Source: Camellia lanceoleosa
Lineage: Eukaryota; Streptophyta; Magnoliopsida; Ericales; Theaceae
Assembly: GCA_025200525.1 (NCBI GenBank)
Contig: CM045767.1
Coordinates: 119,534,021 to 119,598,020 of the forward strand
Direction of reading: 5' to 3'
Length of the DNA: 64,000 bases
The translations under genes and the position numbers were made by a program. Positions within the stretch are counted from its first letter, which is position 1, and each line of letters begins with the position of its first letter. Positions 35,538 through 45,707 of the stretch are shown in pieces. Under the pieces are notes generated by a model. The model was not told where the DNA came from. It worked only from the letters and a program-made list of their open reading frames with translations, and made no database searches.

Positions 35538-36431
35538 TTCACACCCTTAAATTCTTTTAGAAAACATTGAGGAAACCCCACTTTTAAGATAATGAAGAAC
35601 ACATAAGCCAAAATCAAGGTTCAATACTACAAAAGGAAGCTCCAAAATCAACATAAACTTGCAAAAAATGTATATATAACTCTAAGAGAATCCTTACCTT
35701 AAGCTTTGGAAAGGAAGATGATGAAAAAACCCTAAAAATGGATGTTAAGAAATACTCGATTCGATCAGTGAGAACGTAGCCCTCCCCAGCCTCTTCGATT
35801 CGGTGTAAAAAGCCCTCTCAAATTCTTGATAGATCTTAGAGAAAAGGTTGACATTTGGTGGGTTTGTAAAGAGAAGTGAGAGCAAATATGAATATATATA
35901 TATATATATAGAGAAAGAGAGAGAGAGAGAGAAAGGGAGAGCTGAAAAAGTGGTCAAAACAACCTTTTGGCTTCAGTTTTGAGGAAAAGAACACAAAAAT
36001 CGAGACAGACGCACCGAAATCTGCCCGTGCAGTTTGAATTCCGCACGAGCGGAAATTTTTCCCTTTACGGGCAAATTGCTCCAGAGAGCTGCCCAGAAAT
36101 CCACGCAAAATCTGTTCGAGGGGGACTCAAAATCCGCTTCAGCGGTTTTCTGCCCAAAAAAATTTGAAAATGTTGAAAAACCCTATGAGGATCCGATTGG
36201 GCGGTTTCAATTCCGCACGAACAACTTTGTCCAGAAATTCTGAAGGTGATTTTGCAAACTAAGGCAAGTTCCAATGCCCAAAACTCAAAGTTTACTATCC
36301 GGAAAAGTTATGAGAGGTTAAGTAAGAGTAGAACAAATTTTCAATGACTCAAAACGATGAACAAAACACCGAAAAAGTACATACTACTCTACTAGACAAT
36401 ACTATTCAAGCCCGAAACCCGGTGCATCACA

Positions 36432-37803
36432 AGGCCCAAGAGATTTAAAAGGTCCCAATTGAAACACAGCTGCTCAAATTTCCTTTACACAAATTGGATC
36501 CACTAGTATCCTATTTATCTCCTCTATAACTGACTCCTTCATGATTGAAAGAGCTTCTTCCAAATTTCTTTCCTTAACACTTGCGGAAAGATGCAAGAAA
36601 AACTCATGCATATGTTGTCCAATACCCTAATCCAAAGTCAGCCACTCACCAGCCTCATTTTGTAATTGAAGAAGTTAATTTCACTGTTGTCGTTGTATCA
36701 TGGAAGCATGGAAGAAAGCTGAATTCTTATCCTCATAATTCAGCCATCGAATTCTTGAACTTTGGTGGAGATACTTCTCTTCTCTAGCCAGAACACTTTC
36801 CAGCTCAGATTTGATCCATGCTTGATTCTATAAATTTTCATCCGAGGCATCCCGTGCTTGAAGCTTTGACAAATCTGATTTCAATTGGCCTATACGAAGC
36901 TTGTTATTGTCAAATTTAGCCTTGCTCCAATCCTGTAAACCATTGCGGCATGACTTCAACTTTTATTGCAGTTGAAACATAGGGGACCCATTAATTTCAA
37001 CATCCCACTTTGAATGAATAACATCCACACAGTCAATATGGGTAGACCACATTGTTTCAAACTCGAACACTCTTGGCACCTTTTTTAGAGGAACTTGACA
37101 ATTTAGGACAAGGGGACAATTGTTAGAACCCACCTAAGCCTCATGAAAGACTTGAGCATTAGAATAAAGAGCTCGTCATTCTACTGATGCCACTGCTCGG
37201 TTCAGCTTTTCCCGAGCATTTGCCGTACCCATCTAATTGTTTGTCCACATATAAGGGGCACCATTAAATTCTAAATCCATAAGGGCATAATTTGACAATA
37301 ACTCTAAGAAGAATTGAAGTTGGCTCATACGGCATTCCGCTCCTCCTTGTTTCTCCCAAATGAAGCCTATTTCATTGAAATCACCAATACTCAGAAAAAG
37401 GATATTGATTATCTGAAACCATCCTTTGAAACTACCGGCAAAAGCTTCTACAACTCCTTCTCTAAGGAGGAGCATACACGAATAAAGCAGCCCAACTTCG
37501 AAGATTACTAGGAGGTGACACCACCGCTCTAATCAAATTTTTGGATGTGAATCTAATATCAATATACACCTCATAAGTCCACCATAATGCTAAACCACCT
37601 CATAAATCCTCAGGCTCAACATAACATTTATTTGAAAACAACAACCTTCTTTGAATTCGGTCCAAGTGACCATTGAAGTATTCTTTTCATCCCAAATTTT
37701 ATGAAAACGAAGGCACATTATTGAAGAAGATCAATTAATTTATTCAACCAAATCCATAAGATTGTTATTAGAATCCTAGTTAATAGAAACTTAGGTGGTC
37801 ATT
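36432..37803 (-). pseudogene. L1-type LINE ORF2 fragment: endonuclease to start of RT (broken)
   Basis: On the minus strand, residues of an apurinic-type endonuclease are visible: GDFNEI (37386-37367), QGGAECRMSQLQFFLE and LMDLEFNGAPYMWTNN, then the linker to RT (EFETMWSTHIDCVDV near 37060; DWSKAKFDNNKLRIG near 36920). The last residues, QLGPFKSLGP (36460-36433), match the first motif of a LINE reverse transcriptase. There the sequence stops, against the LTR ending at 36431. Multiple stops and frameshifts are present, for example either side of 37233-37475. The endonuclease would nick target DNA for target-primed reverse transcription. RT and the 3' end are absent from the window. Confidence 0.82.
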
Positions 37804-37828
37804 TAACACTACAACAAAAGTAACTATT

Positions 37829-38300
37829 TACGGCATCATGTTTACGGCATGCATTAAATGCATGTTTTAGTTAGTACACTCTACAGCATTTTTTTGTGTG
37901 CAAGCTGTTAATGTTTCGTCAATAACAGCATACATACCATGTAAGTCGTTAATTCATATATTTATGGCATGCAAAAATATGCCATAAAAAATGTATGTTT
38001 TTACGACTTACAAAAATATGTTGTAAAATATTTGTACTTAAGACGACATACATTTCATGTTGTAATATATTATAACTTTACACGGCATACATTAGCATGC
38101 CGTGAAAACTTCTGCAAAAAAAAAAAAAATCAATCCTAATTTTTTTTATGGCATGAAAAAGCATGCTGTAAAAAATGTATATTTTCACGACATACAAAAA
38201 TATGTCATAAAATATTTGTACTTAAGATGACATACATTTCATGTCGTAAAATATTATAATTTTACACGACATGCATTAGCATGTCGTGAAAATTTTTATT
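37829..38300. repeat. Left subterminal repeat zone of the CACTA element
   Basis: TTTACGGCATGC and derivatives (ACGACATAC, GCATGCCGTGAAA) recur about every 20-40 bases. A block of 184 bp is duplicated (TAAAAAATGTAT at 37985 and 38169, with matching flanks). Confidence 0.8.
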
Positions 38301-38864
38301 AAAAAAATTTCAATCTATTTTTTTTAAATTTAAAAAAGCTAACAATTTCTAACCAAGCTTCTCACCTTAAATTTTCCTAATTGAGGACAACATAAAAAAT
38401 AATTTATACATTATTTTATAATTTAATGTCTCTTTTAAGGGATAATTGCACCCAGTGGGATTTTGGAAAAAAAAAATTACACATTTATGAAAACGTTTAT
38501 AATTTTAATGATTAATATTTATATGGCTTCTCACTAATTTGTAATTATTATTTTTTTAAATTACCTTGATTTGATATTTTTCCTTCTTTTAATAATTTAT
38601 TTATTTTTTATTTTTTAGATGTGTCTAATCTGAATACAACTAAAAAATAAAATATAATATATATAAAATGTATTAAAATTTATATTTTTTTGAATTTAGT
38701 GAATTTTTTTAAAAAATTAAAAATTAAAACATTATTAAAATTAAAATAAAATATTTCTTCTAAGTATATATAAATTATTTGAATTTAAAAAGTAAAAAAA
38801 AAAATTTATTTAAAATATTACAATAACTAAAACAAAAAACTGAAAAACAATTTAGGCCCCCTTA

Positions 38865-38869
<5 letters not shown>

Positions 38870-38914
<45 letters not shown>

Positions 38915-38929
38915 CTCTCTCTCGCAACC
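38870..38929. repeat. (CT)n microsatellite
   Basis: Nearly 60 bases of CT with one CG interruption, upstream of a GC-rich patch. A second run is at 39138-39163. Confidence 0.9.
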
Positions 38930-39136
38930 CTCTCTAAACCCTAATCTCTCTCAACCGATTGAATCAGCCTTCTTCAGCCCCGTTTGATCTAATCTCAGAG
39001 TGATTGGCGATTCATCTTAGATCCAATCTCAGAGCGATTGGCAATTTCGATTTTGAGATTTCGAAGCTCCACCGCCTCCACCATCTGCACCGGCGAGGGA
39101 AGCAAGGACCATTGTCTACTAAGGTGAGCACCACCG

Positions 39137-39169
<33 letters not shown>

Positions 39170-39248
39170 CGTATTCTTTTTCTCTCTCCCTCAAGCTCTT
39201 CCTGTCGAGTTTGAGCAATTTGCTGTATAATAATTTGTTGATGGAATC

Positions 39249-39485
39249 TCAATTAAATTCCACTAGTGCTTCGTAGTGCTCTTTGATTTGATCAATTGTT
39301 TTTCGGGGAATCCTGGAAACAATCTTCTCAAATAAGTCTATAGAATTAAGGTCGAACTCAGCAAGAGTGTTCTCAAACAACTTATTCTCTTCAAAAGTCC
39401 ACTCGGTATGCATTGGAGGAGGCGGCAAAGAGATAAAGAACCATGATAGTTCATCGAGGTTGTTGCCAAGATGTGGTATCTCCAT
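39249..39485 (-). pseudogene. MYB/SANT-like gene fragment carried by the CACTA element
   Basis: A 78-codon frame starting at ATG 39485. After a 27-residue leader it shows a single MYB/SANT repeat at about residues 28-75: TEWTFEENKLFENTLAEF, then DLFEKIVSRIPRKTIDQIKE and HYEALVE. The first Trp is present, the usual second Trp is Phe (DLFEKI), and the third helix has the IKEHY pattern of DIVARICATA/RADIALIS/MYBS-type plant proteins. The frame stops directly after the domain, where DIV-type proteins continue with a second repeat. It is either a first exon captured without its downstream exons or a small RADIALIS-like frame. Such proteins bind DNA or compete with binders in the nucleus. Expression here is unknown. 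Confidence 0.7.
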
Positions 39486-39519
39486 TTTTTGCTGATCAAA
39501 GAATTTTGAGTAGAGTTAA

Positions 39520-41025
39520 AATGGAGTAGAATGTTGCTACAAGGGAATTATATATAGATAAATTGATGCATAGACATACACACAAACATAAATACTTTAG
39601 TTAAATTTATGTTAATATAGTTCACATTCCCCATTTGATGCTTTACTCTTTAGTGTTCTCTATTTTTTCCAGAATTTTATTAGTTTACCTAACATAGTGT
39701 GTTTGGTTTTGTAGCTTTTGTGCTACCACTGATGACAAATGCCAATTAGGGGTCACAAAATGCTATAACTAACAAATATAGGATATGTCGGTGAATTTGG
39801 ATGTATGTATTGTGGTAATGGGTTTTCATGTCACTTTGGTGTTTGTCTGCTCTGCTCTCCTCTTCCAGTGCTGATCTCAATTCAGTGGTGGTCACTTTGG
39901 GTTTTCATGTCAAATTCTGATCCTGTTTTTCTTTCGTGCAAATGATGGCCTTGGTCTGAATACTCTGAATTTTGTTTTTGCTTTTGTTTTTTTATTTCAT
40001 TTCTATCATTGTTTAATAGAGGGAAAAAGACAAAGTAGTTGGTTGTATGTAAGGAATGATTTGAATTATTTTATAACAAAAACATAAAAACCTATTATGA
40101 AATTATATCATTAGATGTTTTTATTCATTGTATATAAGTCTCCAATTTTGTTATGATGGAATGGAGAGCATAATGTTGATTGTTGCAACTACTATTTGAC
40201 TGTATGATCTACCATATTGAGACATTAATGGGAAAGCATGTAGGTGTTATTTGTGGTGCATTACCTGTTAACTGTGTGTTGCCAGTGCACATGGGTCACT
40301 TGGTGAAAATTTCTATCATTTTCCCCCCAATATAAATTGAAGAACTCAACTTTATCTTTGCATTCTAATATCTGGAGGCTTTGACACCTTTACTCATACT
40401 TGCACCTGATGCATTTACCCCTGGTCCATGTACCAATGGAATTACATATTAGCTAGAAAATACATAATCATGAGTTAAATATATGGTCTGTCTGTTGGTG
40501 AATTCTCAATTGTTAGATGACTTTAGCTGATTTACTGTATATTAAGGTATGGATTTCATGTTGTTGAATTGGATGGATAAGAGGTAAGCAATTCTTAATG
40601 TTGTTGCCTGTGGAAATTAATCTTCAAGATTCATGGGTTTAGGTTACTGGCATTTTAGCGGGGCTTTGTTTTAGGAAACTATGTCAGATTGTTATACATA
40701 ATCTAGATAGGCATGATGTGCATGATTTTTGAATTTTGCCATTAATCCATTTTTTGTCAATAATGTTTTAAGTCATGACTTCTTGCTTGTGGTCATTGTG
40801 ATGACACTTCGTAATGATTTGATTTGTATGTTTGAGGTTGTTATCAGCTTGATATGATAGAAGTTGAGGATAAAAGTTAGTATGCAGTTTGTTTGGTGTA
40901 TAGATATTAGATTTTTTTGCTTACTTCATAGTTGCTGCTTCTGCTTGGTTTGTAACAGGTTGCATTTTATAAGCTATTGTCTACATGCTATTGTCTACAT
41001 ACGGTTAGGCAAGGTCATGTTCCTA
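39520..41025. other. CACTA interior, non-coding
   Basis: T-rich sequence of intron or UTR character (for example TTTTGTTTTTGCTTTTG near 39975) with no recognisable domain. It may be further captured host sequence but cannot be assigned. Confidence 0.5.
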
Positions 41026-41043
41026 TATATATATATATATATT

Positions 41044-41428
41044 ATATTAAAAATAACTTTCTACGGCATGCAAAATTATGTCGTGAAAAGTATGATGATT
41101 TATGACATGCAAGAAAATATCGTAAAATACTATATACGGCATACGAAGGATGCCATAAATATATTAAAAATAATCTTTTACGGCATGCAAAATTATGTCA
41201 TGAAAAGTATGATAATTTATGACATGATAAAAATGTCGTAAAAAGTTATATACGATATACAAAGTATGTCATTAATGTTTAATTTATTACTTTTTACAAC
41301 TTTACCTGCATGCCGTAAATGATGCTCAACTTTTCACGGCATGTCATATGACGACATTTGTGTGCATGCCGTGAAAGAGTTTTTACAGCATGCATCGCAA
41401 GCCGTAAAAATTCAATTTTGTTGTAGTG
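41044..41428. repeat. Right subterminal repeat zone of the CACTA element
   Basis: A unit of 117 bp (ATATTAAAAATAAC... with TACGGCATGCAAAATTATG) occurs at 41044 and 41161, followed by TGCATGCCGTAAATGATG, CACGGCATGTC and TGCATGCCGTGAAAG before the inverted terminus. Confidence 0.8.
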
Positions 41429-41929
41429 TAAATAGTTTCGAGGGAGAGGGAGATTTTTTGTTGTGCCCACAAGACATAACAAGTTACTATGATACTTGAG
41501 TAGGCCCATCTTATTTATAAAATTTATCACAAATATTATTCATATAAAAAATCAAATTGATTAGATGTTGATAACTACATGATCATGTCCTAATTGTTAT
41601 ATAAAAAAACAAAAAATAAAAAATAAAAATGAACTGTTAATTAAAGGAAAATTTATCATAAATCTCATATGGAGGAATGTTAATTTATTTAGTCGTAAGA
41701 GTTTTCTTATGAACCAATTAGTCCTTTTTATTTTGAAAAGTTGTATTTATTTGATTTGGTGCCATTTGAGTTTAAGTAAATTTCCTTTTGTAATTCATTT
41801 TTTCAATTTTATGATTCGTTTTTGCGATGAGAATGAAAATGTGAGGTATGGATGATTCTTTTTGAGAAGATTGGTGGCTGAAATGTTAGTTGTCGAGCGT
41901 GGAAATCTATATTTCTGTTAGTGATTTTC

Positions 41930-42370
41930 TAGCGTTACATTAGAGTGTTATATTAGAATGTTACGTTTAGAAAAAGTACATTAAGGAGTTTTTGTCTGTT
42001 ACATTGACTGGAGTATTACGTTTGGAAAAAATACACCAAGAATTTTTTTTTAAATGTTATATTGTTAAATTTGAGAAAAATACACTAAGCAATTTTTTAG
42101 TGTATTACATTGATTGAAGTATTATGTTTTTTTTATTATTACGTTTAGAAAAAATACATCAAGTAGTTTTTGTGTGTTACATTGATTGGAGTGTTACGTT
42201 TGAGAAAAGTAAAGTAAGAAGTTTTTTTAGATTGTTATATTGTTACGTTTGAGAAAAGTACACTAAGGAATTTTTTTGGGTGTTACATTGGAGTGTTACG
42301 TTTTTTAAGTGTTACGTTTGGAAAAAGTATACTAAGAATTTTTTTGAAGTGTTACATTTAGTAATTTCAA
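41930..42370. repeat. Degenerate minisatellite built on GTTACGTTTGAGAAAAGTAC
   Basis: At least seven copies of the phrase TTACGTTTRGAAAAARTACAYYAAG, each followed by a T-run and GTGTTACATTGATTGGAGT. Spacing alternates between roughly 60 and 90 bases because parts of the unit are lost. Non-coding. Confidence 0.75.
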
Positions 42371-42490
42371 CGTTATGAGAAAATCTACATTTGCCGAGAC
42401 CCTTTATGTAATGCACAATAGAATGAGACTTTTGGGTCTATAAGAAAAAAGGGAGGACCAAACAATTCATAAGATTACTATTTAAGATTT

Positions 42491-42892
42491 GAGAGCAGGT
42501 TGCCTCTCGTCCTTAATCGTACTGAATGGTGTTGTTCGGCCTGTAGAGGTCTAACACGGGTCCCGTTTTGATAATCCAAACCCTCAATAGATAGAATTCG
42601 TCGAGTACTATATGCTTGTAAAATATCACGTTGATCGAATATCGATAGTTATGTGATCAAATCAGTTTTGTATATAAAAAAAAAAATGGACGGTGAACAA
42701 ATTAATGGTTGAAAAAACTCATAAGATGAGATAGCTATCGATATCTGATCAACGTGATTTTTATAAACATATAGTACTCGATGAGTTCTATACATTGAAC
42801 GATTTGGATTATCGAAATGGGACTCGTGGTAAGCCCCCACGAGCCGAATAACACCGTCCAGTCCGATTAAGGACTAGAAGCAAGTTGCTTCC
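42491..42892. mobile_element. Mutator-type foldback MITE with 9 bp TSD
   Basis: 402 bp. Left arm GAGAGCAGGTTGCC...CGTCCTTAATC against right arm GATTAAGGACTAGAAGCAAGTTGCTTCC. Inner inverted matches continue (TAACACGGGTCCC, ATATCACGTTGATC against GATCAACGTGAT). A perfect 9 bp duplication, TTAAGATTT, flanks it (42482-42490 and 42893-42901). There is no coding sequence. Confidence 0.88.
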
Positions 42893-42942
42893 TTAAGATT
42901 TATTAGTGTTTCACGTTAAAAAAAAAAATGTGAATATTTTAA

Positions 42943-44400
42943 GGGGAATTTATCAGAAAGTCCCATATGGTAAAATTATATTCCATTTGGTCATAAGAAT
43001 ATTTTGTTTGATTGAATAGTCCATGATAGTAGAGATGTCTTACTGATAACTCTTTTTTTAAATTATATTGTTATGTGGCAGACAAATATGCCCTCACATC
43101 AATTATGGGTCTCACACGCCCCATCAGTTTAATAACAGTTCCAGTTTTTTTGCGTGATTTCAAGAATATTCATGGAAGCTCCTCACGGTAAACACTAGGG
43201 TCCTTGGAACAACGACCTCATGTTTCTCTCTTTCTCTCTTATAGTCCTCTGTTTCTCTCTCTCTCTCTCCTCTTTCTCTCTTGGTGATTCTCTCCCTATA
43301 TACTTTGAATAACAGGGATTACTTTAATTAATTATGTTAACTAATGAAATACTTTGGTATAGGGCGGTGAGTTATTTGGCTCGTGGGAAAATTATTTTTT
43401 AATTAGGTGGAATTGTGGTTTGACTTGTCCATGAAAGTTGATTGCTGGGATATGAAGAAGATCCAATGGTGAATGGGGAAGTTGCATTCGAAACAGTGAT
43501 TGATTTTGGGTTATTGTTCGCATGCATTTCAAGAGGTCGATTGTCGGTGAGACACATTTGACAAGAACCACACCGAGTGAACCCCACAGTGTAGAACCGA
43601 ACGTGGAATGAATCGAGATTGATATTGAGAACCAGAACTGTGAATCGGTGAGATTGAGAACGAGAATCGGTGGAATCGGTGAGGTTCACGTCGGTGGAAT
43701 TGTTGGTAGGTGGGCAGGAATCCGGGAGATCGACTTTGCCGACATGGTACACCGACTTGACGATGTTTACGCTAGACGCAACAATGGCGGACTGTCACAA
43801 CAATGGTGGACTTTGTGAATCCGCCGGAACAGGCGATCGGACATGGTAAGGTTCACGTCTACGACCCCTCTCATCATGTGCCGTCGGTTCCGCTGCAGTT
43901 GATGGATCAGCATCAAAAGCATGAAAACGAGATTGAGGAGGGAGAGAGTGGGGATGATGAGAAGTTTCGAATTCTGGGGCATTCAATGTTTCTGAAGAGG
44001 ATGAGGGTTGGAGAATCGGTGGAAAAATAAAATGGGATGATAAAAATTTTAAAAAAAATGTCAAATTCACGTCACAACCCACATCATAGAAAAAGAGTAC
44101 TATTACCTTTTTTGGAACGTGAATCTCACACACCCCTTTCCATAAATAATTCATGGGAAAAAAAAAATGTCAAATTCACGTCACAACCCACATCACAGAA
44201 AAAGAGTACTATTATCTTTTTTCAGAACGTGAATCTCACACACCCCTTCCCATAAATACATGCAGGTCTACAAATTCAAATTAACACTTTAATGGCAAAA
44301 TAGTAAACAAACAACCCAAAGGACTAAACGGTTTAAAAGAAAACAATTAGGACCACATGATCTACAAGATGATAAAATGGGATTTACTGGTCAATTCTCC
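42943..44400. mobile_element. Pack-MULE-like element with 9 bp TSD
   Basis: Long terminal inverted repeats, roughly 90 bp and imperfect: GGGGAATTTATCAG...GTCCCAT at the left and ATGGGATTTACTGGTCAATTCTCC (inverse) at the right, with GGACTA at their inner edge. Perfect 9 bp duplication ATATTTTAA (42934-42942 and 44401-44409). The interior (43420-44010) is GC-richer than its surroundings and has no transposase. This fits a Mutator-like element that has picked up host sequence. Two overlapping frames, 43399-43752 (-) and 43803-44030 (+, acidic, HQKHENEIEEGESGDDEKF), cannot be assigned. CT-rich runs (43225-43280) resemble a plant gene leader. Confidence 0.82.
44050..44267. repeat. 109 bp tandem duplication in the Pack-MULE-like element
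   Basis: TGTCAAATTCACGTCACAAC at about 44059 recurs at 44168, and AACGTGAATCTCACACACCC occurs in both copies. Confidence 0.85.
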
Positions 44401-44409
44401 ATATTTTAA

Positions 44410-45124
44410 ATATATAATTTGTTTTTAAGAAATAAAGGATCAAACTGCGTGAATAATTGAATGCTCACATTACTAGCCATCAATACAGGTGTATGAAAGC
44501 ATTATTTGAGAACTAGCTAAAAGACTAATTTATTAATTGAAAATAAATATATAAAAAATTATGTTAAAAGTATTAGCTTGTTTGATGCATTTTTAATTGT
44601 TTAGTTTTTCCAATGAATTTATAACTTTAGGCGAAAAAATTTATAAAAAAAAGAAAAAGAAAAGAAAAACCTCTCTTTAATAAAGTATGAACTTTTTTAA
44701 CTTTATGAAAATGATGCCAAAGTGGTCGCTATGATAGCTTTTCTCCTTTTTCTTGAAAGAGCGGTCATGTAAAAAATATTTTTTTAAGAAAAGTTATAAT
44801 GTAATTATATTAAAATAAAAATTATAATTCACTTATATTAAAAGTTTCTCCCAGACGACATCTTTATCCGTTAACTTTGGCTGTACATAGAATTCAAGTA
44901 CATAAATATTTTAAAAATTTTATTGTATGACTTAAATTTATTTTATATGTAGACTTTACAATACATTAGTCTAATCTAGATCATATTATAATTTTTTAAA
45001 CTAATTTTTTATGTATCAATTTTGTGTACATATTTTTACTATTTAGGATTTGCGGAAGGTGAAATAATCAATAAAACTATAAGCAATAAAGATATGTGAA
45101 AAATAAAAAAAACCAAAAGATTTA
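44410..45124. other. AT-rich stretch, no gene seen
   Basis: A/T-rich, with several poly-A and poly-T runs and no credible frame. Confidence 0.6.
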
Positions 45125-45672
45125 TTGTGGGGATATATTTTCTGAGTACCAACACGTGGCCAAGGTGACGCTGACGTGTCAGTCGAGATGCCACGTGTCC
45201 TGGTCGTGACACCGAGGTGATCTCGGCTAGGCCGAAGTTATCTCCGAAGATATCGGAATCCGGAATAAGCGGATAAGGGACAAGAGTCCTAAAATGAGGA
45301 AGGACTTTAGCTTGGATAAGGATAAAGCTCTTAGGAAGTTTATCTTTATTTATTGGAGAGTCCAAGATAAGCACTGAGCAGAAGTCCATTGAAGTTAGGC
45401 TTCTATTGGGACTAGGATTGAGTTGGCTATAAAAGAGAGGCACCCCTATGGGTTTAAGGTACGCAATTTATATTCAGAACAGTGAGTTAAGCACTATTGA
45501 TTATCTTTGAGAGATATTTGATTACTGACTTAATCATCGGAGTGCCCCCGGGTAGACAAACCACCGCCGGAATCTCTTCTTTCTGTTGCAGGTTATTCAG
45601 GCGCCATCTATTCTGCTACTGCTTTCCAGCTGAATACTGAGTTGGCAGTGTGGTCAGAAAATTGCTCACACA
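45125..45672 (+). repeat. 5' LTR of the Tat-type element
   Basis: 548 bp, TGTGGGGATATATTTTC...GCTCACACA. TATAAAAG is at 45428-45435. It is homologous to 440-1029 on the other strand. Confidence 0.85.
45428..45435 (+). promoter_or_regulatory. LTR TATA box
   Basis: TATAAAAG in a GGC-TATAAAAG-AGAGGC context, shared with the LTR at 440-1029. Confidence 0.6.
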
Positions 45673-45675
45673 ATT

Positions 45676-45692
45676 TGGTGCCGTCTGTGGGA
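45676..45692 (+). promoter_or_regulatory. Primer-binding site of the Tat-type element
   Basis: TGGTGCCGTCTGTGGGA, three bases after the LTR end. Confidence 0.7.
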
Positions 45693-45707
45693 ATGAAAGG
45701 AGAATAG

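Larger units (their letters stand above)
31700..36431 (+). mobile_element. Second, 5'-truncated LTR of the 27488 family, split by two insertions
   Basis: Blocks 31700-31985, 34348-34549 and 35538-36431 follow the order of 28480-29771: CACAATCCTCCATTGTGATC, CATATATTAACCATCATAAT, CGATTCGGTGTAAAAAGCC, CCGCACGAGCGGAAA, and the end AAACCCGGTGCATCACA. The first 900 or so bases of the family are missing. The breaks are explained by the solo LTR at 31986-34347 and the hAT element at 34550-35537. Its right end touches the LINE fragment directly, and no left TSD partner exists. Confidence 0.7.
37807..41428. mobile_element. Non-autonomous CACTA (En/Spm-type) transposon
   Basis: Perfect 13 bp inverted ends, CACTACAACAAAA at 37807 and TTTTGTTGTAGTG ending at 41428, flanked by the 3 bp TSD TAA (37804-37806 and 41429-41431). 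Both subterminal zones are crowded with ACGGCATGC/GCATGCCGT variants in both orientations, as expected for transposase-binding repeats of CACTA elements. No transposase is found in 3.6 kb. The interior holds a (CT)n tract, a leader-like GC-rich patch and a MYB-like exon, so it is a gene-fragment-carrying derivative. It is inserted at the upstream (5') edge of the LINE fragment. Confidence 0.92.
41645..42933. mobile_element. Decayed Mutator-like element (probable)
   Basis: The left segment GGAAAATTTATCATAAATCTC...CATATGGAG...TTATGAACC...TTAGTCC (41647-41726) lines up with the left terminal repeat of the element at 42943 (GGGGAATTTATCAGAAAGTCCCATATGG). A partly inverted match, GGACCAAACAATTCATAAGA, lies at 42455-42474 and runs into the MITE at 42491. 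No 9 bp TSD was found, so limits are approximate. The interior is the degenerate minisatellite at 41930-42370. Confidence 0.4.

Noticed and set aside
27488..36431. Treating the two long LTRs (27488-29771 and 31700-36431) as a pair around one element
   Set aside because: 27488-29771 has its own TSD on both sides, and there is no pol sequence between them.
43399..44154. Assigning a function to the frames in the Pack-MULE-like interior
   Set aside because: Frames overlap on both strands and no known domain is visible, so naming a product would be a guess.
45125..45672. Treating 440-1029 and 45125-45672 as the two LTRs of one giant element
   Set aside because: They are in opposite orientation, and each is followed by its own primer site and gag start.
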